From: Pseudoflavitalea sp. G-6-1-2
GTDB taxonomy: Bacteria; Bacteroidota; Bacteroidia; Chitinophagales; Chitinophagaceae
Direction: 5' to 3'
NCBI RefSeq assembly: GCF_012927185.1
Contig: NZ_JABBGB010000003.1
Coordinates: 1,054,001-1,118,000 of the forward strand
DNA: 64,000 nt
A program made the position numbers and the translations under genes. Under the pieces are notes generated by a model, which saw only the letters and a list, made by a program, of their open reading frames with translations, did not search any database and was not told where the DNA came from. This document shows positions 26,012 to 33,850 of the stretch, one piece after another. The first letter of the stretch is position 1, and every line of letters begins with the position of its first letter.

Positions 26012-28003
26012 TTAAGCTATTATATCGTTTAATAAACCTTCAGTTTCTCTTTCCAGCTGCATTATCTCCTCGGTGATGGTAGCCACACTTCGCAATGGTT
26101 GGTAGCGATAGAAAATTTTGGTAAAGGACACTTCATAGCCTTTAACCGTTTTTGAATGGTCAATCCATGCATCGGGAACAAAGGGCCACACTTCCTTTTC
26201 AAAATACTCCTGCACATTTTGCTTTACAGGAACACTCTCGTAATCCCGTAATTCAGGGTCGGCTTCATAAATTACTTCGTCTTTGTCCTGCTTTTTGATA
26301 ACAGGTTGGGCTTCTTCATCACGCCATGACAGTGCATCTAAAAAAGTTTTCTTCTCTTTTGGCTTCCACTTCAATGACAATTTCTTTAGCTGCGTATCTA
26401 ATGCAGACAATAGTTGATTGAAGTCGTTTTGAACAGCAGTGCCAAACTGCTTTTGCAATGCTTTGAGTACCGGCAAATAGTAATCAGTATCCTCAATTGC
26501 AGATAGCTTTTCTTCTGTTAGCTGCCATGCCAAACGCAAAGGCCGTTCTACCGTAATACTCCAATAGGCAAAGTCATCGTTTTCAAAATTTCTGCTGATT
26601 TCGTTCTGTTGAAAATCTTTAAATGCATCTGCAATTTGTTGGATATGGGTTTCCGTCAATTCATTTGACTTGCTGCCTAAACCCTTTCGCATTTTGCTGT
26701 AGATGCTAGAGGCATCAATCAATTGAACTTTACCTTTTCTTCTTTCCTCTTTTTTGTTACTCAACACCCATATATACGTTGCGATGCCAGTGTTATAAAA
26801 CATATCATTGGGCAACTGAATGATTGCTTCGAGTAAATCGTTTTCAATGATGTACTTTCTGATTTCGCTTTCACCTCCACCAGCTTCTCCTGTAAAGAGT
26901 GATGAACCGTTATGAACAGAAGCAATACGGCTGCCTATTTCACTATCGACCTTCATTTTGGAAACCATGTTCATCAAGAACAGCAACTGGCCATCACTTA
27001 CTCTTGGTACACCAACACTAAAGCGACTATCAAGAATCTCTTTTGTTTTTGAATCAACAATGCTGTCCTGGTCAACCTTCCATGTTTTACCATAAGGCGG
27101 ATTGGACAGCATAAAGTCAAACTTTAGCTTGGGAAAGCCATCATTTGACAAAGTAGAACCAAAAGCAATCTTCTCAGGGTCTTCCTCTTTAATGAGCATA
27201 TCTGCTTTGCAGATGGCAAATGTTTCAGGGTTCACTTCCTGACCGTATAAATGGTAGGTTGCTTTGGGATTTATTTCCAATGCAAAATGTTCGGCTTCCG
27301 TTAACATACCACCACTGCCACAAGCAGGGTCATAAATGAGATAAGTACCTTCCTTTATTTTGTTTTTGACGGGTTCAAAAATGAGGTGGGTCATCAACTT
27401 AATGATTTCCCTTGGTGTGAAGTGTTCACCAGCTTCTTCGTTGTTTTCTTCATTGAACTTGCGAATAAGCTCCTCAAAAACATAGCCCATTCCCAGATTA
27501 CTCAATCCTTCATGCACAATGTTTCCATCCTTATCTTTCACCGCTACCGGACTAAGGTTGATTTGAGAAGAACAGAATTTTTCAATCAATGGGAACGTGA
27601 TATTGCCTTCTTCAAGCGTATCCAACTGATTACGCAATTTGAATTTGCTAATGATGTCCTGCACATCTGAACTAAAGCCATCCAGATAATTTTCAAGGTT
27701 CTGCCGAATGTTTGCAGGGTCATTCAGTAACTTCTTGAAAGTGTATTTAGAAGTGTTGTAAAAAACGTATCCTGATACCTTTCTTAGCTGTGGTGACTGA
27801 TTTTCGATTTTCAACTTATTGAGTTGCTCATGCATTTCAATCACCTTGTCTTTTGAAGGCTCCAGCAAAGCATCTAACCTGCGTAATACCGTGAATGGAA
27901 GTATTATATCTCTGTATTTGCCTCGTGTATAAACATCTCGAAGCACATCATCGGCAATACCCCAAATGAAATTGACAATTTGATTATGTTGGATATGGTT
28001 CAT
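26012..28003 (-). CDS. hsdM: Type I DNA methyltransferase (HsdM)
   Basis: This 663-residue N6-adenine methyltransferase has an N-terminal HsdM helical domain (1-170), SAM motif I DPACGSGG (225-232) and catalytic motif NPPY (301-304). A long C-terminal region (about 450-663), including a Lys/Asp-rich segment near 560-600, is larger than in E. coli HsdM. With HsdS it methylates the recognition site and protects self DNA. Its ATG overlaps the XRE regulator stop by 4 bp, so it is the second gene of the operon. It appears complete. Confidence 0.96.
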   Translation of the reverse strand: MNHIQHNQIVNFIWGIADDVLRDVYTRGKYRDIILPFTVLRRLDALLEPSKDKVIEMHEQLNKLKIENQSPQLRKVSGYVFYNTSKYTFKKLLNDPANIRQNLENYLDGFSSDVQDIISKFKLRNQLDTLEEGNITFPLIEKFCSSQINLSPVAVKDKDGNIVHEGLSNLGMGYVFEELIRKFNEENNEEAGEHFTPREIIKLMTHLIFEPVKNKIKEGTYLIYDPACGSGGMLTEAEHFALEINPKATYHLYGQEVNPETFAICKADMLIKEEDPEKIAFGSTLSNDGFPKLKFDFMLSNPPYGKTWKVDQDSIVDSKTKEILDSRFSVGVPRVSDGQLLFLMNMVSKMKVDSEIGSRIASVHNGSSLFTGEAGGGESEIRKYIIENDLLEAIIQLPNDMFYNTGIATYIWVLSNKKEERRKGKVQLIDASSIYSKMRKGLGSKSNELTETHIQQIADAFKDFQQNEISRNFENDDFAYWSITVERPLRLAWQLTEEKLSAIEDTDYYLPVLKALQKQFGTAVQNDFNQLLSALDTQLKKLSLKWKPKEKKTFLDALSWRDEEAQPVIKKQDKDEVIYEADPELRDYESVPVKQNVQEYFEKEVWPFVPDAWIDHSKTVKGYEVSFTKIFYRYQPLRSVATITEEIMQLERETEGLLNDIIA

Positions 28004-28293
28004 TTCTTCTTTTTAATCTTTCGTGAAACGGATTTTAAAGCCTCATCAGCCATGTTTTCATCTTTGATAACATCAAAAACCTGGTCTGCAAGCCAAAGGG
28101 TAATGAGTTCATCCTTATCAGCTTTCAGGATTTCGGCAAGCAAAGGGATCTGCTCCTTCTTCAAATGGCGTTGCCCTTTTTCAATTTTACTAAGCTGGGC
28201 GGTATCCATCTCAAGTAAGGGGGCAACCTGCCGCAAATACAGTTTCTGCTTTTCCCTCAAGGCTCTAACCCTATTACCAAACTGGCTTTCCAT
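28000..28293 (-). CDS. XRE-family controller of the defence operon
   Basis: ATG 28293 (MESQFGNRVRALREKQ) is taken as start; an upstream in-frame TTG at 28314 lies inside a palindrome and is less likely. The 97-residue product has a helix-turn-helix (YLRQVAPLLEMDTAQLSKIEKGQRH) and a basic tail ending KKKK. Being first in the operon, overlapping hsdM by 4 bp and having TTGAC-N2-GTCAA directly before its start, it is most likely an autorepressor like C proteins of R-M systems, delaying expression of the nucleases until methylation is established. That role is inferred from layout. Confidence 0.88.
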   Translation of the reverse strand: MESQFGNRVRALREKQKLYLRQVAPLLEMDTAQLSKIEKGQRHLKKEQIPLLAEILKADKDELITLWLADQVFDVIKDENMADEALKSVSRKIKKKK

Positions 28294-28302
28294 TGTCTTT
28301 TT

Positions 28303-28314
28303 TTGACTTGTCAA
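28303..28314 (-). promoter_or_regulatory. Palindromic operator before the XRE gene
   Basis: TTGACTTGTCAA is a 5-bp inverted repeat with a 2-nt centre, starting 10 nt upstream of the ATG at 28293 and just downstream of a candidate -7 box. The position suits repression of transcription initiation by the XRE protein. Confidence 0.6.
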
Positions 28315-28321
28315 TATTTGG

Positions 28322-28352
28322 CTAATATAGGCAAAAAAGAAATTCCTGACAA
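28322..28352 (-). promoter_or_regulatory. Candidate promoter of the defence operon
   Basis: On the minus strand TTG (28350-28352), a 20-bp spacer and TATATTAG (28322-28329) approximate TTG-19-TAnnTTTG, with one mismatch in the -7 box. It is the only promoter-like signal found upstream of the eight-gene operon. Confidence 0.5.
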
Positions 28353-28583
28353 CAAAAAGAAAATAATCCCAAACGTCTGGTTTTCACTATTTTAAGCAAG
28401 CGGAGGAAGCTGAGTGCGGTTACCTCTTACCTTCTCTTAGATCCTGAGTTTCCTTAGCGTTGGGATTCAGGTAATGCTCTTGCTTTTCTCTATGAATCAG
28501 CCTCCCGTTTGCAGGAGTCGGTAATGTAACCTTCGGCTGTTTTATCGAGTTTGGACATAGAGGCGGCAATTTCTTAGGTACTC

Positions 28584-28793
28584 CTACCTGTTGAAGCTGG
28601 CAAGTAGGGCATCCAGAAACCTTTCCTTTTGGTTTTTACGCTTAGGCATTGGTGTATCTTGGAGTAGTTCGGAAAATACCTTACTGGCATGTTTCACCAA
28701 TACCCGGACTATCTCCAACGGGGTTTGAAATTCTCTTTCCTCACAAATGATGCGTTCCAGCAATCTACATGTTCCATAATCCGAGAAGTGCAT
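28584..28793 (-). CDS. Small ORF of unknown function in the decayed right end
   Basis: This is a 69-residue frame (MHFSDYGTCRLLERIICEER start; later PKRKNQKERFLDALLASFNR), with natural-looking helical composition. An in-frame stop immediately precedes the ATG. In the next frame the region 28430-28583 stays open as a Lys/Pro-rich stretch (GVPKKLPPLCPNSIKQPK), so the gene may once have been longer and frameshifted near its end. It partly abuts the integrase remnant. I do not recognise it. Confidence 0.35.
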   Translation of the reverse strand: MHFSDYGTCRLLERIICEEREFQTPLEIVRVLVKHASKVFSELLQDTPMPKRKNQKERFLDALLASFNR

Positions 28794-28818
28794 TTAAAAG
28801 ATGTACGTGGTTGAAGGG

Positions 28819-28920
28819 ATACAAATTCTGGGCAGGAAGGTGAGTGAGGATATGAAGATAATGCGGGAGAAATTTGGCGCGAAAGGTAATCGAAGTTGGA
28901 CGCCCAAAACGGCTGGATGA
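28819..28920 (+). pseudogene. C-terminal remnant of a second integrase
   Basis: Thirty-three codons ending in TGA read KVSEDMKIMREKFGAKGN and then a tail PKTAG, closely matching the last 33 residues of the intact integrase (KVSDDMKVLREKFGGKGN, PKTAG). The catalytic Tyr and everything upstream are missing. The remnant shows that a related element sat to the right of the present one and lost most of its integrase by deletion. Confidence 0.8.
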
Positions 28921-28969
28921 TAATGATAACATCAGATACCGGTTATGAGAAAAACTCTTAAATTGTAGT

Positions 28970-29134
28970 ATGAAAAAGAATACCCAAGTAAAAGGTCGCA
29001 AAAGGGTTCTGGCGACTAAAAAACTTGTTGGCACTGCAACAGTGAAACAAAGTACACCATTAAAGTTCAGACAATTGTCTGCATCAGAGTTATCTGCTAA
29101 GCGTAATTCAGCTTATGCATATATCATTCGTTAA
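28970..29134 (+). CDS. 54-residue basic small protein
   Basis: The frame starts MKKNTQVKGRKRVLATKK and ends SAYAYIIR, 50 nt after the integrase remnant. The N-terminal half is Lys/Arg-rich. The size and basic N terminus recall the 54-residue ORF at 9541, but the C-terminal halves differ. It could be a leftover small partner of a lost gene. There is no terminator after it; 160 bp further on the opposing pseudogene ends. Confidence 0.4.
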   Translation: MKKNTQVKGRKRVLATKKLVGTATVKQSTPLKFRQLSASELSAKRNSAYAYIIR

Positions 29135-29294
29135 TGTTTGATTCCCATCTACCGCACTTACTTCTTAGTAAGAAAATTCAAGAAAATCCCTCATTTCTAA
29201 AGACGACGACTTTTTACAAGATAAAACCTGTTGGGGGCCTTATATTAATGAAACTGAAGAATACCTGATACTTTTATTCTGAAGCATGAATAAG

Positions 29295-29815
29295 TCAGGC
29301 ATGGAAAGGAAGTAGCCCTAAGGCGGTACGCAACTTATCAGCTTCTTCAGCAGATAATTGACGAACAACTTCGAAATCATTTCCAGATTCGTTGATCTGT
29401 TCTATGGTTATTTTGCCATCCGCATATTCCATGTAACATTGGCGCGACGTACCGGGAAACCGCGACATTTACCAAGGGAGCATAACCATCAGCGTAAACA
29501 AAGATGTTACGGATGGCATTTAACTCTTGTACCTAGGTAATCTGCCACCTTTTCCACAAAATCACGGATATGCTCAATATAAGCGAACAGTCCGTCGTGA
29601 AAATAGAAATGGTATGTATAAGACCGGTGCTGTTCAAGATCGAAAGAGTCTGCATTACTATCCATAACAACATCATGATAAGAGATAAAAACTTTGTTAG
29701 AAGCCCTTGAGAAATACAGGTTAAAGCGGGTTTAATTCTTTAGCTTTTTCTCATGTAGTTTATGAAAATTAGGAATAAAGGTAAACTCTACATTGATCGC
29801 TTCAAGTGCATCCAT
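29295..29815 (-). pseudogene. Multiply frameshifted gene of unknown family
   Basis: Read leftward from ATG 29815, a coherent protein can be stitched from at least four frame segments. MDALEAINVEFTFIPNFHKL ends in a stop. The next frame holds RFNLYFSRASNKVFISYHD to DFVEKVADYLG, then another gives VQELNAIRNIFVYADGYAP. The last gives CYMEYADGKITIEQINES to KLRTALGLLPFHA and a stop at 29295. Each piece has normal protein composition while the joins need single-base shifts, so this is a decayed gene of about 170 codons. No domain is recognised. The rest of 29816-30050 shows no ORF, only the GGTGCACC repeat. Confidence 0.55.
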
Positions 29816-29977
29816 TGATTCATATGTTAAACAGAACCTATCTACATGAACCAGTTCTCATAAAAGATATGGTTAGTAAATGTAATGTAAAGAGATTATT
29901 ACAGGGGCCGGGAGAACAGTACTTTGAATTTTATTCTTGGAAAAGATGTAATTTCGTCTATTGTCACAGAGGTGGCA

Positions 29978-29990
29978 AATTCGGTGCACC
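29978..29990 (+). repeat. GGTGCACC repeat near attR
   Basis: AATTCGGTGCACC, preceded by AGGTGGCA, copies the attL-proximal repeat at 14371-14383 (preceded by AGGTGGA) in the same orientation, 61 bp before the attR core. Confidence 0.6.
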
Positions 29991-30050
29991 GGCCAGTAAC
30001 AGTGAGTCTAAATCTTTGATAATAAACTAAATTAGAGAGTAGGTTCAACT

Positions 30051-30066
30051 CCCTCTCTCTCCGCTG
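30051..30066 (+). repeat. attR core (16-bp direct repeat)
   Basis: CCCTCTCTCTCCGCTG is identical to the tRNA-Ser 3' end at 14247-14262. The T-loop side has diverged (GGTTCAACT against GGTTCGAAT), so no second functional tRNA exists here. Confidence 0.92.
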
Positions 30067-30105
30067 AAAAGCAAAAGCCTTCAAGTCATAGATTTGAAGG
30101 CTTTT
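30063..30105 (+). terminator. Original chromosomal terminator of tRNA-Ser (repeat copy 1)
   Basis: The stem AAAAGCCTTCAA/TTGAAGGCTTTT is followed by TT and GTG, immediately right of attR. Before insertion it would have followed tRNA-Ser. The 22 bp from 30063 are repeated exactly at 31685. Confidence 0.85.
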
Positions 30106-30236
30106 TTGTGTTTGAAATATTTTGGATTGCTTATGCAGAGAAAATAGATCAAACAGCATTTTGCTTTGGTAAGGGTCTTTATTGAATTAGTAAAAGACCA
30201 TTTATTTATTGCGCTTTTTTCAAAATACCTGATCGA

Positions 30237-31655
30237 ATGTTGAAATATTATGTGTTATTGCTGGCTCTGTTTGCCGCGAATGGAGTGTTTGCCCAGGATT
30301 GTAATTGCGAATCCAGTTTTCTTTGGATGAAGAAGACTTTTGAGGATAATGATGCAGGCTTTACCTATATCTTGTCCAAAAAAGGAAAAGATGCTTACGA
30401 AATGCACAACAGCGCTTACCTTAAAAAGGTAAAGAAGATCACCAGTGATAAGGAATGTGCCATTGTATTGGATCGATGGATGAGATTCTTCAGACAAGGC
30501 CATATTGGGGTGGATTACATAGCAAAGGATACAGTAACCGGAGCAGTTGTCGGGAAATCGGAGACAATTAAAGTGGATACCAGGGAGTTTGAAAAATACC
30601 TGACCGATAAGAAAGACCCGGGGTATGAAGGGATCTGGTTGTCTGAGCCCTATAAAATCGGAATCAAAAAAACAGGCGATCACTATGTAGGTTTTATCAT
30701 AGAGACCACTGCCGAAAATTGGAAAGCCGGTGAGGTTAAAGCGAAATTCAACGACGATGGAGGTGCCTACTACACCAGAAACAAAACAGAAGTGAAATTT
30801 GCTAAATCGGGACTTAAACTGGAAGGTAAGAATGATTTGCAGCTAGGCAATTTTTCGTTGAAGAGAACATATCCGGTATTAAAGAATGATGCTGAAACAG
30901 AACTCGATCTAAAGCTATTGAGAAGCTCTAAACCGTTTCTCGAAAAACTGAATGCAACCACTCTTATCCTCCGCATTCCCTTCTTTGAAATTACAGAGAA
31001 AAAATACATCGATAGCGTCATCAGAGTAAACAGGGCAACAATTCTGGCAACGCCTAATCTGATCATCGATCTGCGAAACAACCCTGGTGGCAGCGACGAA
31101 AGCTTCGAAGAGATCCTTCCATTCCTCTACACCAATCCTATTCGGTCTGTGGGTGTAGATTTTCTTTCTACAAAGCTGAATAATCAACGGATGCTGGATT
31201 TATCGAACAACACGGAGTTTGATGAGGATTCCAGAAAGCAGCTAAAAAAATATTACGAAAAGCTGGAGCAGTCTTTGGGAAAATTTGTCAGCCTTTCTGA
31301 TCAAAAGGTTGAAATTTACAAGAGAGACAGTGTCTATACCTATCCACAGCAAGTGGGTATCCTCATCAATGAAAAGAATGGCAGTACAACCGAACAGTTT
31401 CTGCTTGCTGCAAAGCAGAGTAAAAAAGTAAAATTGTTTGGAGTAACAACATACGGTATGCTCGATATTTCCCATGTACATACCCTGGCTTTTCCCTGTG
31501 GGAAATTTGAGCTTTTCTATGGACTGTCCAGGAGCTATCGCATACCGGGAATGGCAATAGACGACATTGGCCTTCAACCCGATTATTATATTGATGGGAC
31601 TATTGAACGCAATGGATGGGTGAAATTTGCCAATGAAGTACTGAACAATAAATAG
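30237..31655 (+). CDS. Secreted S41-family peptidase
   Basis: This 472-residue protein has a signal peptide (cleaved after GVFAQ), a mixed N-terminal domain, and an S41 catalytic domain: the strand PNLIIDLRNNPGGSDESF, then VGILINEKNGSTTEQFLLAAKQ with the likely nucleophile Ser in GSTTEQF, and KVKLFGVTTYG. S41 peptidases are Ser/Lys tail-specific or interphotoreceptor-type proteases; here there is no PDZ domain visible. It probably acts in the periplasm or at the surface. The gene is flanked on both sides by copies of the same terminator, suggesting it came as a unit. Confidence 0.87.
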   Translation: MLKYYVLLLALFAANGVFAQDCNCESSFLWMKKTFEDNDAGFTYILSKKGKDAYEMHNSAYLKKVKKITSDKECAIVLDRWMRFFRQGHIGVDYIAKDTVTGAVVGKSETIKVDTREFEKYLTDKKDPGYEGIWLSEPYKIGIKKTGDHYVGFIIETTAENWKAGEVKAKFNDDGGAYYTRNKTEVKFAKSGLKLEGKNDLQLGNFSLKRTYPVLKNDAETELDLKLLRSSKPFLEKLNATTLILRIPFFEITEKKYIDSVIRVNRATILATPNLIIDLRNNPGGSDESFEEILPFLYTNPIRSVGVDFLSTKLNNQRMLDLSNNTEFDEDSRKQLKKYYEKLEQSLGKFVSLSDQKVEIYKRDSVYTYPQQVGILINEKNGSTTEQFLLAAKQSKKVKLFGVTTYGMLDISHVHTLAFPCGKFELFYGLSRSYRIPGMAIDDIGLQPDYYIDGTIERNGWVKFANEVLNNK

Positions 31656-31684
31656 TCTCAGGAGAATCCCGACTCACTTTCCCT

Positions 31685-31726
31685 GCTGAAAAGCAAAAGC
31701 CTTCAATCTTGGATTTGAAGGCTTTT
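31685..31726 (+). terminator. Terminator after the S41 gene (repeat copy 2)
   Basis: The stem AAAAGCCTTCAA/TTGAAGGCTTTT plus a T run follows the S41 stop. The first 22 bp (GCTGAAAAGC onward) are identical to the terminator beside attR at 30063, and the bases before it (CTCACTTTCCCT) loosely resemble the att core. Confidence 0.85.
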
Positions 31727-31787
31727 TTTGTGCCGAATATTCTGATTGTTTTTGGACTATGCCCATGACCCTTCTCTGGAAATACAT

Positions 31788-32843
31788 TTACGGAATTATC
31801 TTTTTTTGCCGCATCTCCTCAAACAAATTATAAAACATGGTCTCCGTCTCGATGTATTCATGAAATCCGAATCGTCTCGACTTGCTGCTATCCCCAAACA
31901 TATCATAGTCCCAACTGAACACCACGTCTCCGAATCCCCATGAAGAAACAGCATCATAGCTGTGTTTTTCAAGTCCGTATTTTTCCTGCATTGATTTCCA
32001 TAATTCGGCTTTATCTGCCATAATAACCTGCAACTGCATTGGCAATGGAGGAGCAGTTTCCAGGTCGAACCAGGAAGCCAGTTTGGGCCATAATTCTTCC
32101 CACCTGAAAAGATCTCCATTGGTGATATTGAATGCCTGGTTGGCACAACGTGGATCTGTAGCCGCCCATACGGTGGCTTTGGCGAGAAGCCCGGCATCAG
32201 TCATTTCCAGCAGTTTGTTATATGCTCCGGGTTTACCGGGAAAACGTAATGGAAGTCCCAGTTCTTTGGAGATACTGGCATAAACGGCAATCACCATTGC
32301 CAGGTTCATCGGGTTGCCTAATGCTGTTCCTCCTACAACTGAAGGCCTGATCGCAGACCAGGTCCATTGTTTCCCTTTTTGCTGTTGTTCCAGAAATTGC
32401 TGCTGATCAACATTGAACTCAGGAGGCATATGTGCTGCATCTGTTTCGCGCGCGGGTGTTTTGAAAGGGCCAAGATGGGCTCCATACACTTTATATCCCT
32501 GCATCAGGCTGATATGCTGCAGTCCATGAGCAATGGGTTCAACTGCCGACACAACATTCACCAGCATCGCAAGATTGGGAGCCACCAGTTCTGCCCATGT
32601 TGGTCTGTCCTGAAAAGCTGCATAAAAGATATGTGTAACGTCTGTAAGATGTTTCAATTGCTGTTCGGTATTCTCCCGGTTCAGAAGATCCACACTTATG
32701 TACTGAAGTCTTTCCTTGTTTTGTCCGCCTTTGCGTGAGAGGCCAATTACCTGCCAGTCCTCAAGCGTAAGCAAATGATCGATGAGACTGCTCGCGATTA
32801 CGCCATTGGCTCCTACAACCAATGCTGTGTATTTTGTTTTCAT
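31788..32843 (-). CDS. SDR-family NAD(P)-dependent reductase (PRISE-like)
   Basis: The start is set at ATG 32843 (MKTKYTALVVGANGVIASS), because the Rossmann strand begins there; the longer frame adds an unlikely 21 residues. The 351-residue extended SDR has a glycine-rich nucleotide loop GANGVIASS and the segment QHISLMQGYKVYGAHLGPF. That segment parallels the active-site region of progesterone 5-beta-reductase/iridoid synthase-like (PRISE) enzymes, where Lys and Tyr are catalytic. Such enzymes reduce enones. The substrate is unknown. It is divergent from an AraC regulator 116 bp away, which may control it. Confidence 0.82.
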   Translation of the reverse strand: MKTKYTALVVGANGVIASSLIDHLLTLEDWQVIGLSRKGGQNKERLQYISVDLLNRENTEQQLKHLTDVTHIFYAAFQDRPTWAELVAPNLAMLVNVVSAVEPIAHGLQHISLMQGYKVYGAHLGPFKTPARETDAAHMPPEFNVDQQQFLEQQQKGKQWTWSAIRPSVVGGTALGNPMNLAMVIAVYASISKELGLPLRFPGKPGAYNKLLEMTDAGLLAKATVWAATDPRCANQAFNITNGDLFRWEELWPKLASWFDLETAPPLPMQLQVIMADKAELWKSMQEKYGLEKHSYDAVSSWGFGDVVFSWDYDMFGDSSKSRRFGFHEYIETETMFYNLFEEMRQKKIIP

Positions 32844-32959
32844 CTGTTTGTTCTTTTTTGTTTTACCGGAATACGGCGGCCATGTTTCCGATGTAAAATT
32901 GAACAAAACCCCGTTTACAGCGTTTGTATAAATCGGTCTAAAAATTGTACAATTACGTT

Positions 32960-33772
32960 ATGAAACAATACAGGCAATTCGAACCGGTACTGATTGCTGA
33001 TTTTGAATCGGAGGAGTGGCTGCATCCTTTGCACAGGCATAATCATTATGAGATCATTTACATCAGCAAAGGGCGTGGTGTTCATCATGTGAATCAGTCT
33101 GAGATCCCATACAGTGCAGGAAATGTTTTCTTTGTTGGTCCGGATGACGAACATTATTTCGATATTCATCAGTCAACGCGATTCGTATATGTAAAATTCA
33201 CTGATGAGTTTCTGCATCAGCAGGATGCTCATTTTTATCGGGGAATACAATCTTTGGAGTACCTGATCAAAAGACGGGACCTGCATTTGTCAGGATTTCA
33301 ATTTTCTTCGCAGGACCAGAAAATTCTCAACAATCTTTTTAAAGTGATCATTTCTCTGAAGTACGATACTGCGGGTAATGAGCCTTTGATCTGGCTGCAG
33401 TTGATTGCTGTTGCGGGGATACTGCAAAGAAACCTGCCTGAGATCACTGATATGAATGGGCAGTCAAAGAATATGCAGGCGATATTCTGTTTTATTCATA
33501 AACACATTTATGACCCAGCCAGGTTGCGGGCGTCAGAGCTGGCAAAACAGTTCAATACAACCGAAGATTATATCGGTCGTTATTTCAGAAAACATGCAGG
33601 TATTACCCTGCGGGATTATGTGCGGGGATATCGAAATACACTGATCAAAAAAAGACTCAATAACGGCGCGTACAGTCTCAAACAGATCGCTGCTGAGTTT
33701 GGGCTTACAGACGAAAGCCATGTAAGCAAACTGCTGAAAAAGGATAAGGTCAATGCAGGCAAAAGTAATTAA
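32960..33772 (+). CDS. AraC-family transcriptional regulator
   Basis: ATG 32960 (MKQYRQFEPVL) is preferred over 32945. The 270-residue product has an N-terminal cupin-like ligand domain (HRHNHYEIIYISKGRG, GNVFFVGPDDEHYFDI) and a C-terminal pair of helix-turn-helix motifs (LRASELAKQFNTTEDYIGRYFRK; SLKQIAAEFGLTDESHVSKLLKK). The ligand domain is of the class that binds small molecules. It is divergently arranged with the SDR gene, so it probably regulates that gene and itself. Confidence 0.92.
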   Translation: MKQYRQFEPVLIADFESEEWLHPLHRHNHYEIIYISKGRGVHHVNQSEIPYSAGNVFFVGPDDEHYFDIHQSTRFVYVKFTDEFLHQQDAHFYRGIQSLEYLIKRRDLHLSGFQFSSQDQKILNNLFKVIISLKYDTAGNEPLIWLQLIAVAGILQRNLPEITDMNGQSKNMQAIFCFIHKHIYDPARLRASELAKQFNTTEDYIGRYFRKHAGITLRDYVRGYRNTLIKKRLNNGAYSLKQIAAEFGLTDESHVSKLLKKDKVNAGKSN

Positions 33773-33850
33773 CCAAAGACCTGAAACAGAGAGTGCACAT
33801 CATACTGATGCGCACCTTAAAATCAGGCAGCATAGCAGTTAATTGCACCT

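Larger units (their letters stand above)
14247..30066. mobile_element. tRNA-Ser-integrated defence island
   Basis: This is a segment of about 15.8 kb bounded by 16-bp perfect direct repeats that include the tRNA-Ser 3' end. It holds a site-specific integrase next to attL; an eight-gene defence operon on the opposite strand; a truncated gene; and a degraded right end. No conjugation, replication or phage structural gene is present, so it is an integrative element of satellite or genomic-island type, immobile alone or mobilised by a helper. The tRNA sequence is kept intact at attL. Host-like genes resume at 30237. Confidence 0.88.

Noticed and set aside
28294-28314. TTG start for the XRE gene
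   Set aside because: It sits within the palindrome and adds a short Lys-rich peptide not typical of the family; ATG 28293 begins directly at the HTH domain.
14247-30066. Prophage or conjugative element
   Set aside because: No capsid, tail, lysis, portal, relaxase, Tra or replication gene is present in the bounded region.
30041-30066. Second tRNA-Ser copy at attR
   Set aside because: Only the acceptor-side 16 bp and part of the T loop are present; no D arm or anticodon arm precedes it.
30174-30199. GGTCTTT-N12-AAAGACC inverted repeat before the S41 gene
   Set aside because: The stem is AT-rich with a long loop and no T run; it may lie in a promoter but is too weak to call as a terminator or operator.
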